Origin: a virus | Length of the DNA stretch: 40,527 bases | Virus record (IMG/VR): IMGVR_UViG_3300042121_000052 | Location: 1-40,527 of that record | Reading direction: 5' to 3' (one strand) | Shown here: piece after piece, positions 15,670 to 23,485 of the stretch | How the letters are laid out: each line of letters opens with the position of its first letter | How positions within the stretch are numbered: the stretch's first letter is position 1 | Position numbers and translations under genes: made by a program | Notes under the pieces: model-generated | What the model saw: only the letters and a program-made list of their open reading frames with translations | Told to the model about the DNA's origin: nothing | Database searches by the model: none

Positions 15670-16604
15670 CCGTGACCATTCTGAGCACCTTCTACGACAC
15701 GAGCGCGGGCGTTCCGTCGTCCCTGGTGAACGAGATCAAGTGGGCCAAGGCGCACCCGCATATCGGGGCGTCCCACTACGGGGTCGAGGGGCCGGGAGAC
15801 TATGCGGTCAGCGCTCACCCGTCGACGCCGTATGCGGTGAACGTCGCGGCCGGGAAGGCGTGGGGCCGGGGCGTCTTTGACGACTCGGACGGCATCGAAA
15901 CCGTGACCTGCGCGGCACCGGCGGCCGGGACGACGCGCTGGGACCTGATCTGCGTGCGGCGGAACTGGGGGCCGGTCGCGGGCGGGCCGTCGACGGTGAC
16001 CTCGGTGCCCGGCGGCACGGTGCGGGCGATCCCGGGGGACCGGCAGAACACGCCGGGCACCCTGGACGACCAGCCTCTTGCCCTGGTCCAGTGGACGGCC
16101 GGGCAGACTCAACCGACCGCGATCGCGGACCTGCGCTGCTGGGCCGGGAACGGCGGGATGCTCGCCAAGGACGAACTGGCGCTGTCCTACCTGGGGCAGC
16201 TCGGCGCCTCGGTGAAGATCGGCACCGATCACTGGTCCTATGAGCTGTTGACCAACGACGTCCCCGGCTGGGTGAACGAGGACGGCTCCGGGCCCTGGAC
16301 GCCGCTGACCCTGTCCGCGGGCTGGGCGTCGAACGGCATTGCCTCGGTGCGGACCGTGGGCCGGGGCGCGTTCATCCACGTGGCGATCGATGCCCGGTAC
16401 ACGGCCGGGTCGGTGATCGCCGAAGGCTGGATCATTGCGCCGCTGCCGGTGGGGATGCGGCCCACGGACCGTGTCTTTGTGCCCGGCACCACGAACACGT
16501 ACCGGAACGCGGCCATTTACTCGGTGCACGCCGGCGGGGTCGCGGTCGGCCCGTTCCCGGCCGGTACGGTCTGCCAGCTCAACGGCCTCGCGCCGCTGAA
16601 ATAA
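15666..16604 (+). CDS. Minor tail / baseplate protein
   Basis: 312 residues. The N-terminal part (LSTFYDTSAGVPSSLVNEIKWAKAHPH and YAVSAHPSTPYAVNVAAGKAWGRG) is a beta-rich baseplate module seen in actinophage minor tail proteins, with WDLICVRRNW and LALVQWTAGQ following. The C-terminal 100 residues look like a beta-sandwich (FIHVAIDARY, YSVHAGGVAVGPF) that could contact the cell surface. ATG 15666 overlaps the hub gene stop by 4 bases. Receptor binding is an inference. Confidence 0.78.
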   Translation: MTVTILSTFYDTSAGVPSSLVNEIKWAKAHPHIGASHYGVEGPGDYAVSAHPSTPYAVNVAAGKAWGRGVFDDSDGIETVTCAAPAAGTTRWDLICVRRNWGPVAGGPSTVTSVPGGTVRAIPGDRQNTPGTLDDQPLALVQWTAGQTQPTAIADLRCWAGNGGMLAKDELALSYLGQLGASVKIGTDHWSYELLTNDVPGWVNEDGSGPWTPLTLSAGWASNGIASVRTVGRGAFIHVAIDARYTAGSVIAEGWIIAPLPVGMRPTDRVFVPGTTNTYRNAAIYSVHAGGVAVGPFPAGTVCQLNGLAPLK

Positions 16605-16616
16605 GAGGAGGACCCG

Positions 16617-18209
16617 GTGACTGATTACCCGTTCGACATGCAACTGGTGGTGGACCCGAACAACCCCGAGAACATCGTCCGGGACGCCGCGGTGCAGATT
16701 TTCGCGTCCTCGGACACGGCCGGGGCCTCGCCGCTGGCGCTGACGTCCCCGGCCGGGGCGCCGCTGCTCAACCCTTTGATCAGCAACCCTAACGGGTTCC
16801 TGCAGCCTTTCGTGGCCACGGTCCCGCAGGTGATGTGGAAGTCCGGCCCGTACCAGGGCTACTTCAATTCCTATGTAGGGATGCGGGACGAGGCGGTCGC
16901 GGCCAGGGCTGCGGCCGAAGCGGCGGCCACGAGCGCGGCGGACGCGGCGGAGAACGCGCTGGCCCCCACGGACGCGGCCGTCGATGCGGGCATCGCGCGG
17001 GCGGACATTCCGGGCCAGGTGTCGGCGGCGACGTCGGCGGGCCTGGCGGCGAAGCTGGACACGGCCACGGCGGTCACCCTGTACGGGGACTTCCAGACGG
17101 CGCTGGCGAAATGGACCCCGAAGATTACGGCCTCGCGTCTCCAGACGGACAAGCTGACGGACTGGTTCACGGCCCTGGGCACGGGCAAGGCGCAAATGCT
17201 GGCGATCGGGGACTCGATCACGGAGGGCACCGGAGCGTCCACCATGGCGAACCGCTGGCAGACGCTGCTGCAGGCGCTGCTGCGGGAGCACAAGGGCTCC
17301 ATCGTGGGCGCGACATTCCCGTACATTGCCGCCAACCCTGTGACGAGCGTGGCCGGCAAACCGGTGGTCCTGTCCGGGACGATTACCCGGTCCAACACCT
17401 TCGGCGGCATCTCGGGGCGGTCCTCCAACATGTCGGCCGGGGCGTCGGAAACGTTCACGTTCTACGGGGACCAGTTCAAGTTGCTCTACTTCATGGGCTC
17501 CACGACGGCGTTCATGAACGTGGTCACGGACGGCGGCGCGCCGGTCATTTTCGACACGAACAGCACCCGGCTGGGGGTTATCGGGAACGCGGCGGCGGTG
17601 TATACGTCCCCGCTGCTGACCCTGGGCACGCATACCGTGGTGGTGTCCCGGGACGCGTCCACGCCGGTCGGCACGAACACGGTCGTCCTGGGCGGCATGG
17701 TGACCTACAACCAAGACCAAACCACGGGCGTCCGAGTCCTGGACGGCGGCTATCATGGCGCGAACTCCGGCACCGGGATCGACTGGAACCACACGGGCAA
17801 GAACACGGTCGCCGCCGGCGGCGCGGACCTGGTGGCCATCGCGTTCGGGATGAACGACGTCCCCACGAACGGGGTAGGCGGCACGCCGGTGGCCACGTTC
17901 AAGACGAACATCCTCTCGATCATCTCCAAGCTGCGGGCGGAGGGCCTGACGAAGTCCTACCTGCTGGTGGGCATGTACCAGGGCAACTCGAAGCTAACGG
18001 CGGACTGGACCCCGTACATGACGGCCCTGTCGGAGATAGCGGCCGCGGACTCGAAGGTCGCGTTCCTGAACCTGGGCCTGCACATGCCGGCCCCGCCCAA
18101 TCCGTACAACCTGGCCGGCGGGCTCGGGCTGTATGCGGACGGGCTGCACCCGTCCGATAACGGGCATTCCTGGATGGCGCAGACTGTCGGCTCGGCGCTG
18201 AAGGCATAA
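16617..18209 (+). CDS. Tail protein with SGNH/GDSL hydrolase domain
   Basis: 530 residues. Residues 1-90 are a tail-attachment module (DYPFDMQLVVDPNNPENIVRD), 91-150 an Ala-rich coiled coil, and 190-530 an SGNH hydrolase: GDSITEG (Ser about 200), the Gly block, GMND, and DGLHPSDNGH carrying the catalytic Asp and His. Such domains remove acyl groups from surface polysaccharides, so this is probably a receptor-processing fibre. AGAGGAGG precedes GTG 16617. Substrate cannot be told from sequence. Confidence 0.88.
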   Translation: MTDYPFDMQLVVDPNNPENIVRDAAVQIFASSDTAGASPLALTSPAGAPLLNPLISNPNGFLQPFVATVPQVMWKSGPYQGYFNSYVGMRDEAVAARAAAEAAATSAADAAENALAPTDAAVDAGIARADIPGQVSAATSAGLAAKLDTATAVTLYGDFQTALAKWTPKITASRLQTDKLTDWFTALGTGKAQMLAIGDSITEGTGASTMANRWQTLLQALLREHKGSIVGATFPYIAANPVTSVAGKPVVLSGTITRSNTFGGISGRSSNMSAGASETFTFYGDQFKLLYFMGSTTAFMNVVTDGGAPVIFDTNSTRLGVIGNAAAVYTSPLLTLGTHTVVVSRDASTPVGTNTVVLGGMVTYNQDQTTGVRVLDGGYHGANSGTGIDWNHTGKNTVAAGGADLVAIAFGMNDVPTNGVGGTPVATFKTNILSIISKLRAEGLTKSYLLVGMYQGNSKLTADWTPYMTALSEIAAADSKVAFLNLGLHMPAPPNPYNLAGGLGLYADGLHPSDNGHSWMAQTVGSALKA

Positions 18210-18222
18210 GGGGGCGGGTGTG

Positions 18223-18639
18223 ATGGGCAAGACGCGCGGCCGGTTTCATGCGCGGGAACCGGTGCTGATCAACGTGGCGCAGGTGGTGACGAACGTGTCC
18301 GCGGCCGGGGCCGGGCTGCTCGCCGCGGTGGGCGGGCTCCCGACCCTGGTGACGGGCACCATTGGGCCGGTGCTGGCCGTCGCGGTCGGCTCGATCCTGC
18401 TGGTGGGCGGGGTGCTGGGCACGGTGACGGTGCTGGCCGGGGTGTGGTGGCTGGAGCGGGTCGCGCTGCTGATCGTGGGTCTGGGCTGGGTGCTGCTGCT
18501 GCCGGCCTCCCTGACGGTGGCCATGTCCGGCCGCGGTTTCGCGGTGTGGCTCGTGGTCGCGCTGATCTTCGCGGCCCTGGGCGACGTGTTCAAACGGTAT
18601 CGCAGGATCGACTGGGCGTATCTGGACCCGGGCAGATAA
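18223..18639 (+). CDS. Multi-pass membrane protein
   Basis: 138 residues with about four hydrophobic segments (GAGLLAAVGGLPTLVTG, VLAVAVGSILLVGGVLG, VALLIVGLGWVLLLPA, FAVWLVVALIFAALG) and a charged end (KRYRRIDWAYLDPG). It sits between the tail genes and the lysis genes, where actinophages often carry extra membrane proteins that may assist lysis. ATG 18223 is preferred to the adjacent GTG 18220. Function unknown. Confidence 0.75.
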   Translation: MGKTRGRFHAREPVLINVAQVVTNVSAAGAGLLAAVGGLPTLVTGTIGPVLAVAVGSILLVGGVLGTVTVLAGVWWLERVALLIVGLGWVLLLPASLTVAMSGRGFAVWLVVALIFAALGDVFKRYRRIDWAYLDPGR

Positions 18640-18648
18640 GGGGCGGTG

Positions 18649-18942
18649 ATGAATCCGGAACTGATCACGGCGATTATCGGGGTCGGCGGCCTGGCCGCCC
18701 TGCTGCCGAAGCTGGTGGAGGGCTGGGTCGCGTGGCGGTCCGGGAAGGCGGTGGCCGAACGCGGCCGGAACCGTACCGCTTTGCAACGGCTGGCCGCAGC
18801 GGAGGTCCGGGCCGAAGCGGAGGCGGACTTCCGGCGGGCGCTGGAGGAATACGCGGGCGCGTTGCGGCTGCTGCTTGTCTCGGCCGGGGTCCCGGCGGAG
18901 CGGATCCCGGCGTGGCCGGTGCGCAGGAACGCGGAGAAATAG
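18649..18942 (+). CDS. Small protein with N-terminal membrane segment (lysis region)
   Basis: 97 residues: a possible single membrane helix (LITAIIGVGGLAALLPKLV), then an Arg/Ala/Glu-rich amphipathic helix suited to coiled coil. ATG 18649 is taken; GTG 18646 is directly before it. Its place just ahead of the endolysin suggests a lysis accessory role, but nothing in the sequence proves it. Confidence 0.7.
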   Translation: MNPELITAIIGVGGLAALLPKLVEGWVAWRSGKAVAERGRNRTALQRLAAAEVRAEAEADFRRALEEYAGALRLLLVSAGVPAERIPAWPVRRNAEK

Positions 18943-18951
18943 ACAAACCAA

Positions 18952-18996
18952 GGACACGGGGCCCGGGCTGACCCCCGAGGGCCCTTTGCCGTGTCC
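18952..18996 (+). terminator. Hairpin between tail/membrane genes and endolysin
   Basis: Outer arms GGACACGG (18952-18959) and CCGTGTCC (18989-18996) are perfect complements; inside them GGGCCC (18959-18964) and GGGCCC (18979-18984) can also pair. The stem lies 17 bases before the endolysin start and lacks a T-run, so it could be a weak terminator or a translation-control hairpin. Confidence 0.55.
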
Positions 18997-19012
18997 GGGG
19001 AAGGGGTGCGGG

Positions 19013-19987
19013 GTGAAGCTGTCCAACATGGCGGTGGTGTTGCGGCGTGCCGGGGTGTCCGTGGTCGAGACTCCCGGATGGGCGTCCCGTGGGTACAAAC
19101 CGGACGACAATATGCCGGCGCTTGACCTGCGGCAGGTCCGGGGGGTGCTGTGGCATCACACGGCCACGGGCCGGGACGCGTTCGTGCACGCGGACGCGCC
19201 GACCCTGGGTTTGTGCATCCACGGGCGGGCGGACCTGCCCGGGCCGTTGTGCCATATTTTGCTGGGCCGGGACGGGGCGGCGTACCTGGTCGCCGCGGGC
19301 CTGGCCAATCATGCCGGGGAAGGCCGGGCGCCGGGCATCCCGGAGGATCAGGGCAATTTCTACTTGATCGGCATCGAAATGGAGTCCTCGGGGGTGGTGC
19401 CGTGGGACTGGACGGCCGCGCAGCTGCGGGCCGCGCCGAAGCTCGGGGCGGCGCTCGAGGCGGCGTACCTGTCCGGTCTGCCGGAGGACGAACGGCTCCA
19501 GCTCGGACACAAGGAATATTCGACCGCAGGCAAGATCGACCCGGCCGGCTGGCCGGGGGACATGGACGGGCTGCGGGCGTCCATTAACAAGGTCCTGGCC
19601 GGGAGTTTGGCCCCGGCCGGGGACACAACAGGCGGCGTGGAAGGAGTCCTCGACATGGACGAGAAACAGCTTCGGGCCCTGGTGCGGGAAGAAACGGGCA
19701 AGGGCACGTGGGGATTCAGCGGCAAGCTCCCGGCGGAGAAAAACCAACAGACGATGTGGAACCGGACCGTGGTGGGGTCCGCGGCTGCGGTGCGGGCCGA
19801 AGCGAAGCTGGCCGCCCTGACGGCGGCGGTGGAGAAACTGGCCGAAGGTGCCGGGGCGGACGGTCCGGCGCTGCTGGCCCATATCGACGCGGCCGTCGAC
19901 GGGGCCGTGTCGGACATTAAGGCAGTGATCGAGTCCGGGGTCCTGGACGTCGATGTGACCCTGAACGCGCCGGAGGCCAGGCCATGA
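19013..19987 (+). CDS. Endolysin, N-acetylmuramoyl-L-alanine amidase
   Basis: 324 residues. It cuts the bond between MurNAc and the peptide stem to lyse the host. An Amidase_2 domain fills residues 20-205: zinc His in VLWHHTA, ANHAGEG, acidic IGIEMES, and the LGHKEYST..KIDPAG block with the second zinc His and catalytic Lys. The C-terminal 110 residues (DEKQLRALVREE..., then helical Ala/Glu-rich sequence) may be a wall- or oligomer-binding part. GTG 19013 has GGGGAAGGGG 10-15 bases upstream; ATG 19028 is an alternative. Confidence 0.92.
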   Translation: MKLSNMAVVLRRAGVSVVETPGWASRGYKPDDNMPALDLRQVRGVLWHHTATGRDAFVHADAPTLGLCIHGRADLPGPLCHILLGRDGAAYLVAAGLANHAGEGRAPGIPEDQGNFYLIGIEMESSGVVPWDWTAAQLRAAPKLGAALEAAYLSGLPEDERLQLGHKEYSTAGKIDPAGWPGDMDGLRASINKVLAGSLAPAGDTTGGVEGVLDMDEKQLRALVREETGKGTWGFSGKLPAEKNQQTMWNRTVVGSAAAVRAEAKLAALTAAVEKLAEGAGADGPALLAHIDAAVDGAVSDIKAVIESGVLDVDVTLNAPEARP

Positions 19988-20313
19988 CCGGCCGGCACGC
20001 GGCGGCGGCCGGGTCCGGCCCCGAGTTGTCCACGCAAGAGGCCAACCCAAGGTCGGCGGTGGCCCGGACCGTGCTCGCCGCGGTCCTGGCGCTGTTCCCG
20101 CTGCTGAACGGGGTCCTCGCGGTCACGGTCGAGGTCCTGGAACCGTACGGGGCGAACCTGCCCGGGTGGGTGTTCCTGGTCCTGAACGGGGCGCTGGCCG
20201 TGGTCACGGCGTTGGCGGCCCTGGTGACGCGGGTCCTCGCGGTGCCGGGGGTCAATGACTGGCTGCGGAAGTACGCGCCGTGGTTCGCGCCGGAGGACAA
20301 CGCCGCCGGCTAG
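19984..20313 (+). CDS. Holin candidate (two membrane helices)
   Basis: 109 residues with two hydrophobic segments, TVLAAVLALFPLLNGVLAVTV and VFLVLNGALAVVTALAALVTRVLAV, separated by a short loop, a hydrophilic N terminus and a charged C terminus. This is the layout of actinophage class II holins, which open the membrane for the endolysin. ATG 19984 overlaps the endolysin stop by 4 bases. The call rests on topology and location. Confidence 0.8.
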   Translation: MTGRHAAAAGSGPELSTQEANPRSAVARTVLAAVLALFPLLNGVLAVTVEVLEPYGANLPGWVFLVLNGALAVVTALAALVTRVLAVPGVNDWLRKYAPWFAPEDNAAG

Positions 20314-20447
20314 CGGTGGTCCTCGGTGTGCCAGTAATTGTCTTTGCAGTCGGGGCAGAACTGGAGCCCAAGCTCGGCTCTCCACCCTGCCGCGCCGGGT
20401 TCCTTGACGGTGTTGCAGTGGCCGCAGGTTACGACGTCGTCCCCCAT
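20310..20447 (-). CDS. Small zinc-ribbon protein
   Basis: 45 residues with two Cys pairs, VTCGHC and QFCPDC, the pattern of a small zinc ribbon. Minus-strand ATG at 20447 is chosen because GGGGA lies 5 bases upstream; a longer reading to 20576 runs through the terminator hairpin and is Pro/Gly-rich. Its stop codon overlaps the end of the convergent holin gene by 4 bases. Role unknown. Confidence 0.55.
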   Translation of the reverse strand: MGDDVVTCGHCNTVKEPGAAGWRAELGLQFCPDCKDNYWHTEDHR

Positions 20448-20506
20448 GAGTTCCCCATTCAGAGCGTTGCCGCCGGGCCTGGTGCTCGGGGGCGTGGACA
20501 CAGTGT

Positions 20507-20562
20507 AAACGGGCCCCGGCCCATTCCCCATTTGTGGCGGGGGATGGGTCGGGGCCCGTTTT
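20507..20562. terminator. Long bidirectional terminator hairpin
   Basis: Arms 20507-20529 and 20539-20561 pair at 21 of 23 positions around a 9-base loop; the right arm runs into TTTT on the + strand and the left arm gives a T-run on the minus strand. It separates the rightward late operon from the leftward operon that ends near 20626. Confidence 0.85.
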
Positions 20563-20625
20563 GGTGTGTCCAGCACCGGTGCGGCCCCGGCGGGGCTTCA
20601 CCTGGCGGGGGCCGCGCCGTCCAGC

Positions 20626-20811
20626 CTACCCGGTTCCGTCCTCGAGCACGGCCATGGCCAGGTCGTGCACGGCCCGGGCAAGCGTCGGCCATTCGGCCAA
20701 GAGCTTCACCTGCGCGGCGGCGTGGTACTCCGGGGCGGGCCCGGCGTCCAGCCATGCGAGGGCGACTCGGCCCGCAGCGGCACGGACGGCGATGTCTGTC
20801 GTGTCGCTCAT
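20626..20811 (-). CDS. Small acidic helical protein, unknown
   Basis: 61 residues: TDIAVRAAAGRVALAWLDAG, then AQVKLLAEWPTLARAVHDLAMAVLED. ATG 20811 overlaps the upstream HTH gene stop by 4 bases, so the two are probably co-translated. It is the last gene of the leftward operon before the terminator. No family recognised. Confidence 0.65.
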   Translation of the reverse strand: MSDTTDIAVRAAAGRVALAWLDAGPAPEYHAAAQVKLLAEWPTLARAVHDLAMAVLEDGTG

Positions 20812-21008
20812 TCCCGGCCCCTCGGCCGGGGGCCGGGCTTGCCGGGGGTCCGGGTCGCCTGCCACGCGTCGATTGTCTCGGGCAGCCACCCTTGCCGGGT
20901 GCCGATCAGGGCGTCCGGGTCCGGCAGTTTGTACCGGTTCAAGGTGTCCGGTTTGACCCCTATGCGCTCGGCGAATTCGGGGCGGCTGAGATACCGTTTC
21001 ACGCTCAT
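20808..21008 (-). CDS. AlpA/MerR-like helix-turn-helix protein
   Basis: 66 residues. YLSRPEFAERIGVKPDTLNRYKLPDPDALIG then GWLPETIDAWQATRTPG is the standard winged HTH of AlpA/excisionase-like regulators ('eiA..lGv...ti..y....p.pd..ig...gW...tid.W...RpG'). Since the genome has no integrase, a regulator role is more likely than excision. It overlaps the Lsr2-like gene stop by 4 bases. A candidate target is the 16-bp palindrome at 23492-23507. Confidence 0.82.
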   Translation of the reverse strand: MSVKRYLSRPEFAERIGVKPDTLNRYKLPDPDALIGTRQGWLPETIDAWQATRTPGKPGPRPRGRE

Positions 21009-21580
21009 TCCTCCGGGATCAGGCTGTCCTGCTCGGACGCGGCTCGCCGCTGCCGGCGGGATTCCTCGGCCCGGTGCTGCCGCAGCAGGTCCTGGTGCTT
21101 GTCGTATTCGTCAAGGTACATCTGAGGAATGCGGCCGAACTGGGGAATGTCGTACCCTTGCGCGGCGATCCATTCGCGGATCACGAGCCGTTCGGCTTTC
21201 GTCCGGCCCCCGAGTCCATTTCCGGGCTTGAGTTTCCCTTTCGGCCTCTTTGCCGGAGGGGCGGCAATCGAGCGCGCGGCGGCCCGGGTCGGTGTCCGCT
21301 CTACCTGGTGGAATGGTCCGTCCGCATCGTCCGTCTCGTTCAGTTCGTCGTCAATGGTTATCGACCCGTCAAGGATGCGCGCCATATTGCGGGCGTGCAC
21401 CGATGCCCCGACTTCGGCGGCATAGGCAAGGGCCCGGTCGATCCGGTGCTGTAGCTCGATCCGGGATTCGACGGACACGGCCGCAATGCGCGGCATCTGG
21501 TCCTCGGCCCCCATGGACACAAGGAGCGCATTCGCGGCGGCTAGGTCACTGAGACTCAGGGTTTTCTGCTGGCTGGGCAT
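21005..21580 (-). CDS. Lsr2-like DNA-bridging protein
   Basis: 191 residues. The C-terminal segment RTKAERLVIREWIAAQGYDIPQFGRIP is the Lsr2 DNA-binding module ('IR.WA...G..vs.rGRIP...'; RGR-like hook here FGRIP), followed by a charged helical tail. The first 95 residues do not look like the usual short Lsr2 dimerisation domain; they are helical (SRIELQHRIDRALAYAAEVGASV). Lsr2 silences AT-rich foreign DNA in actinobacteria; phage versions may counter or borrow this. ATG 21580 lies inside the preceding HTH gene. Confidence 0.78.
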   Translation of the reverse strand: MPSQQKTLSLSDLAAANALLVSMGAEDQMPRIAAVSVESRIELQHRIDRALAYAAEVGASVHARNMARILDGSITIDDELNETDDADGPFHQVERTPTRAAARSIAAPPAKRPKGKLKPGNGLGGRTKAERLVIREWIAAQGYDIPQFGRIPQMYLDEYDKHQDLLRQHRAEESRRQRRAASEQDSLIPEE

Positions 21581-21854
21581 GGATGTAGGTTACCTGTCGG
21601 GTCTGCGGAGGGGCGGGCCGTTTCACGGGGGCACCCTTCGGCGTGTGATAAACAATGGTCAAGATAAGGGACACGGAAACGCCGTATCTCTCGGCTAGTT
21701 CTTTGGTGCTGTATTTCCCTTTCGAGTATTCGCGCATAATCGCGGTCATGGCTCCCCTGGCGAGCTTCCGGGGGCGTCCCACACTGTCGTAATAGCGGGG
21801 TTCCGTTTCGTGCTGGGCTTGCTCTGATTCGTGGGCTACGGGCTGGGCTGTCAC
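21546..21854 (-). CDS. Helix-turn-helix DNA-binding protein
   Basis: 102 residues. The centre GRPRKLARGAMTAIMREYSKG then YSTKELAERYGVSVSLILTIVYH is an HTH resembling resolvase/Hin-type or homeodomain-like modules ('GRPrkl......i...y..G..s..eLA..ygvs...v..iv'). The flanks are hydrophilic. GTG 21854 has GAGG about 9 bases upstream. It overlaps the Lsr2-like gene by 35 bases. It is first in the operon downstream of a region with operator half-sites, so it may be a lysogeny-stage regulator. Confidence 0.75.
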   Translation of the reverse strand: MTAQPVAHESEQAQHETEPRYYDSVGRPRKLARGAMTAIMREYSKGKYSTKELAERYGVSVSLILTIVYHTPKGAPVKRPAPPQTRQVTYIHAQPAENPESQ

Positions 21855-21894
21855 GTCGTTAACCTCGCTTTTCTCGGAATGCTTGGGCCTTACC

Positions 21895-21932
21895 GTCTAC
21901 AAGCTACACGAGGAATAGACGGATTATTAGAC
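21895..21932. promoter_or_regulatory. Operator half-sites upstream of the HTH/Lsr2 operon
   Basis: GTCTA (21895-21899), TAGAC (21916-21920) and TAGAC (21928-21932) occur within 38 bases; the last two are 7 bases apart, the same spacing as in the full operators elsewhere but in direct orientation. On the minus strand TTGTCC and TAATAA are a possible -35/-10 pair overlapping them, for the leftward genes beginning at 21854. Confidence 0.45.
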
Positions 21933-21960
21933 GGGCGCGGTTTTGGACAAGGGTCCCTTT

Positions 21961-22158
21961 CTATTTTCCGTAGCGGGCGAGCATGGCGGCGCTGATCCGT
22001 TCGACGTCGGCGGCGGGCATGTCAGCGGCCCAGCCGATTCCAAGTTTCCGGGCCTCGCGCTGGGCTTCAAGGTGGGTGGTGAAGTCCAGATTCGGGGACC
22101 ACTTCGGGCCGTAGATGCGTTCGGCGAGAGCGGGGACCCATTCCTTAAGAGTGACCAT
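21961..22158 (-). CDS. Small protein, unknown
   Basis: 65 residues: VTLKEWVPALAERIYGPKWSPN, then LEAQREARKLGIGWAADMPAADVERI. Predicted helical, no cysteine pairs or membrane segment. AGGA lies upstream of ATG 22158. It overlaps the upstream gene by 14 bases, and is the last member of the 23443-21961 leftward set. Codon use fits its neighbours. Function unknown. Confidence 0.7.
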   Translation of the reverse strand: MVTLKEWVPALAERIYGPKWSPNLDFTTHLEAQREARKLGIGWAADMPAADVERISAAMLARYGK

Positions 22159-22507
22159 TTGCGGCGGTCCTTTCTTCGGGTTCGGCGGCGCGGAAAACGT
22201 CGATCGTTCGGGTATAGGCGGCGGTGAACAGCTCGCGCCAGACGGTGTTGTCGGTCATGTCCTGGGCGTAGAACCGGCCGTCGATCAGGGCGCGCAGGGC
22301 CCCGAATTGGCTGGACGCTTCGGCCAGCTCTTGGTGGCTGAGTCCGGTGACCTGGTGGCCGGAGGCCATGGCCAGTCGTTCGCGTTGCGTTCCGTCCTCT
22401 ATTGCGCGCAGGGTGCGGTGGTAGTTCCGGGCGGCATAGGCAAGGTCGGTAAGGTACTGGGCTTCGCGGCGGGTGAGCGGGACGGCTTGGAGTGCTTCGA
22501 GTTCCAC
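22145..22507 (-). CDS. Helical protein, unknown
   Basis: 120 residues, alpha-helical: LTRREAQYLTDLAYAARNYHR, ELAEASSQFGALRALIDGRF, WRELFTAAYTRTIDVFRAAE. GTG 22507 is preferred because AGGA lies about 9 bases upstream and the next gene's stop (22519) is close; the frame stays open to 22708 but that part overlaps the upstream gene. Unknown role in the parAB-linked leftward block. Confidence 0.65.
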   Translation of the reverse strand: MELEALQAVPLTRREAQYLTDLAYAARNYHRTLRAIEDGTQRERLAMASGHQVTGLSHQELAEASSQFGALRALIDGRFYAQDMTDNTVWRELFTAAYTRTIDVFRAAEPEERTAANGHS

Positions 22508-22518
22508 GGCGGGGGGTC

Positions 22519-22977
22519 CTATTCGGTGGCGGCGGTGATGATGCGGGCGAGACGGGCGGGCGGGGTTTTCGCGGCGTCGAGGTGGAATGTTTCGACTATG
22601 CCCTTGGGCCGGGACATGTGCACGGTGAGCGTTTCGGGGTAGTACTGGAAACCAAGGTCGAAAGCTGCGCCGTCCTGCTGCTCGAATGAATCGAAGCGGC
22701 GGGCCCATCCTGACTTCTGCAGGACGGTCTGGAGCTGGTCCCGGTACTCCCGGGCCATGGCGGGGGCGGCTTCCTTGCGGAGCCGGGCCGCTGCTTCATC
22801 GGCGAGGATGGGCAGGTAATCGGGGTGGGCCTGGCGGTTCTGGAGACCCAAGTCGTAGGCGGCGCGGCGGCAAATGTCGCGGATAGCGGCCTCGGTGAAG
22901 TGGCGGGCGACGTCCGGACCTGCGAGCTTGGCGGCAAGCGCGGCGGCGTCGGCGGGGTCGAGTGGTTCGGTGGTCAT
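22519..22977 (-). CDS. Hypothetical protein, 152 residues
   Basis: Acidic helical N terminus (PLDPADAAALAAKLAGPDVARHF), then IRDICRRAAYDLGLQN and a more beta-like second half (FDLGFQYYPETLTVHMSR). The AAGGAGG ribosome site before ATG 22977 is one of the best in this block. It overlaps the upstream gene stop by 4 bases. I recognise no family. Confidence 0.72.
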   Translation of the reverse strand: MTTEPLDPADAAALAAKLAGPDVARHFTEAAIRDICRRAAYDLGLQNRQAHPDYLPILADEAAARLRKEAAPAMAREYRDQLQTVLQKSGWARRFDSFEQQDGAAFDLGFQYYPETLTVHMSRPKGIVETFHLDAAKTPPARLARIITAATE

Positions 22978-23240
22978 GGTCGGCCCTCCTTGAGCCACGC
23001 GCTTACTTCACTGGATGCGGGGTTGAACACGTCGACCCATCGGTCGAGCTGTTCGCCTGTTTCGTCGTCGTCGTCAAGCTCCGGGAACAGGTCCTCGCCG
23101 AGCATGTTGGCGTCGATGTAGTCGTGCAGCTCGCTGAACGACGCCACGGACTCGGGGATGGTCCCGGCCTTGATAAGGTCGGAAATTTCGGCCTTCATGG
23201 CGGCGGCCAGTGCCGCCGCCGTGGGGTATTCGGTCGTCAT
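22974..23240 (-). CDS. Small acidic protein, unknown
   Basis: 88 residues with an acidic middle (GEDLFPELDDDDETGEQLDRW) after a helical N terminus (AAALAAAMKAEISDLI). Such small acidic phage proteins sometimes mimic DNA or block host enzymes, but nothing here proves that. ATG 23240; 8 bases after the previous gene stop on the same strand. Confidence 0.7.
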   Translation of the reverse strand: MTTEYPTAAALAAAMKAEISDLIKAGTIPESVASFSELHDYIDANMLGEDLFPELDDDDETGEQLDRWVDVFNPASSEVSAWLKEGRP

Positions 23241-23248
23241 GGCGGGGG

Positions 23249-23443
23249 CTACTTTCCGGATTCTTCGGTGATGAGGTCCGCCATGGCTTCGACCTGGCGG
23301 GGGGTGAACGGTGCGCGGTAGCCAAGGTCGGCGGCGAGGGCGGTGAACCGGGCGGACGCTTCCGGGAGGCTGAGGCCGGAGGCTTCGGCGACGGCGCGGA
23401 CGGCGTCCGGGCGGCTGACGGTGGGGGTGAGGTGTTCAAGCAT
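23249..23443 (-). CDS. Small helical protein, unknown
   Basis: 64 residues: DAVRAVAEASGLSLPEASARFTALAADLGY then FTPRQVEAMADLIT. The segment pattern resembles a small helical DNA- or protein-binding fold but is too weak for a call. GGAAGGAAA lies upstream of ATG 23443. It is the first gene after the parAB pair and is preceded by its own promoter candidate with a palindrome. Confidence 0.68.
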   Translation of the reverse strand: MLEHLTPTVSRPDAVRAVAEASGLSLPEASARFTALAADLGYRAPFTPRQVEAMADLITEESGK

Positions 23444-23485
23444 GGCGGGGGTTTCCTTCCGGGTGGTGTGCCTTCCTTGTCCTCT

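Noticed and set aside
15444-17792. Long minus-strand frame (782 codons) opposite tail genes
   Set aside because: Composition is extreme in Arg, and the + strand has recognisable tail proteins with ribosome sites and coupled starts.
20448-20576. N-terminal extension of the minus-strand zinc-ribbon protein
   Set aside because: The extension reads through the bidirectional terminator and is Pro/Gly-rich; a ribosome site supports the start at 20447.
20808-21008. Excisionase
   Set aside because: The AlpA-like HTH resembles excisionases, but no integrase or attachment site is present, so a regulator is the better reading.
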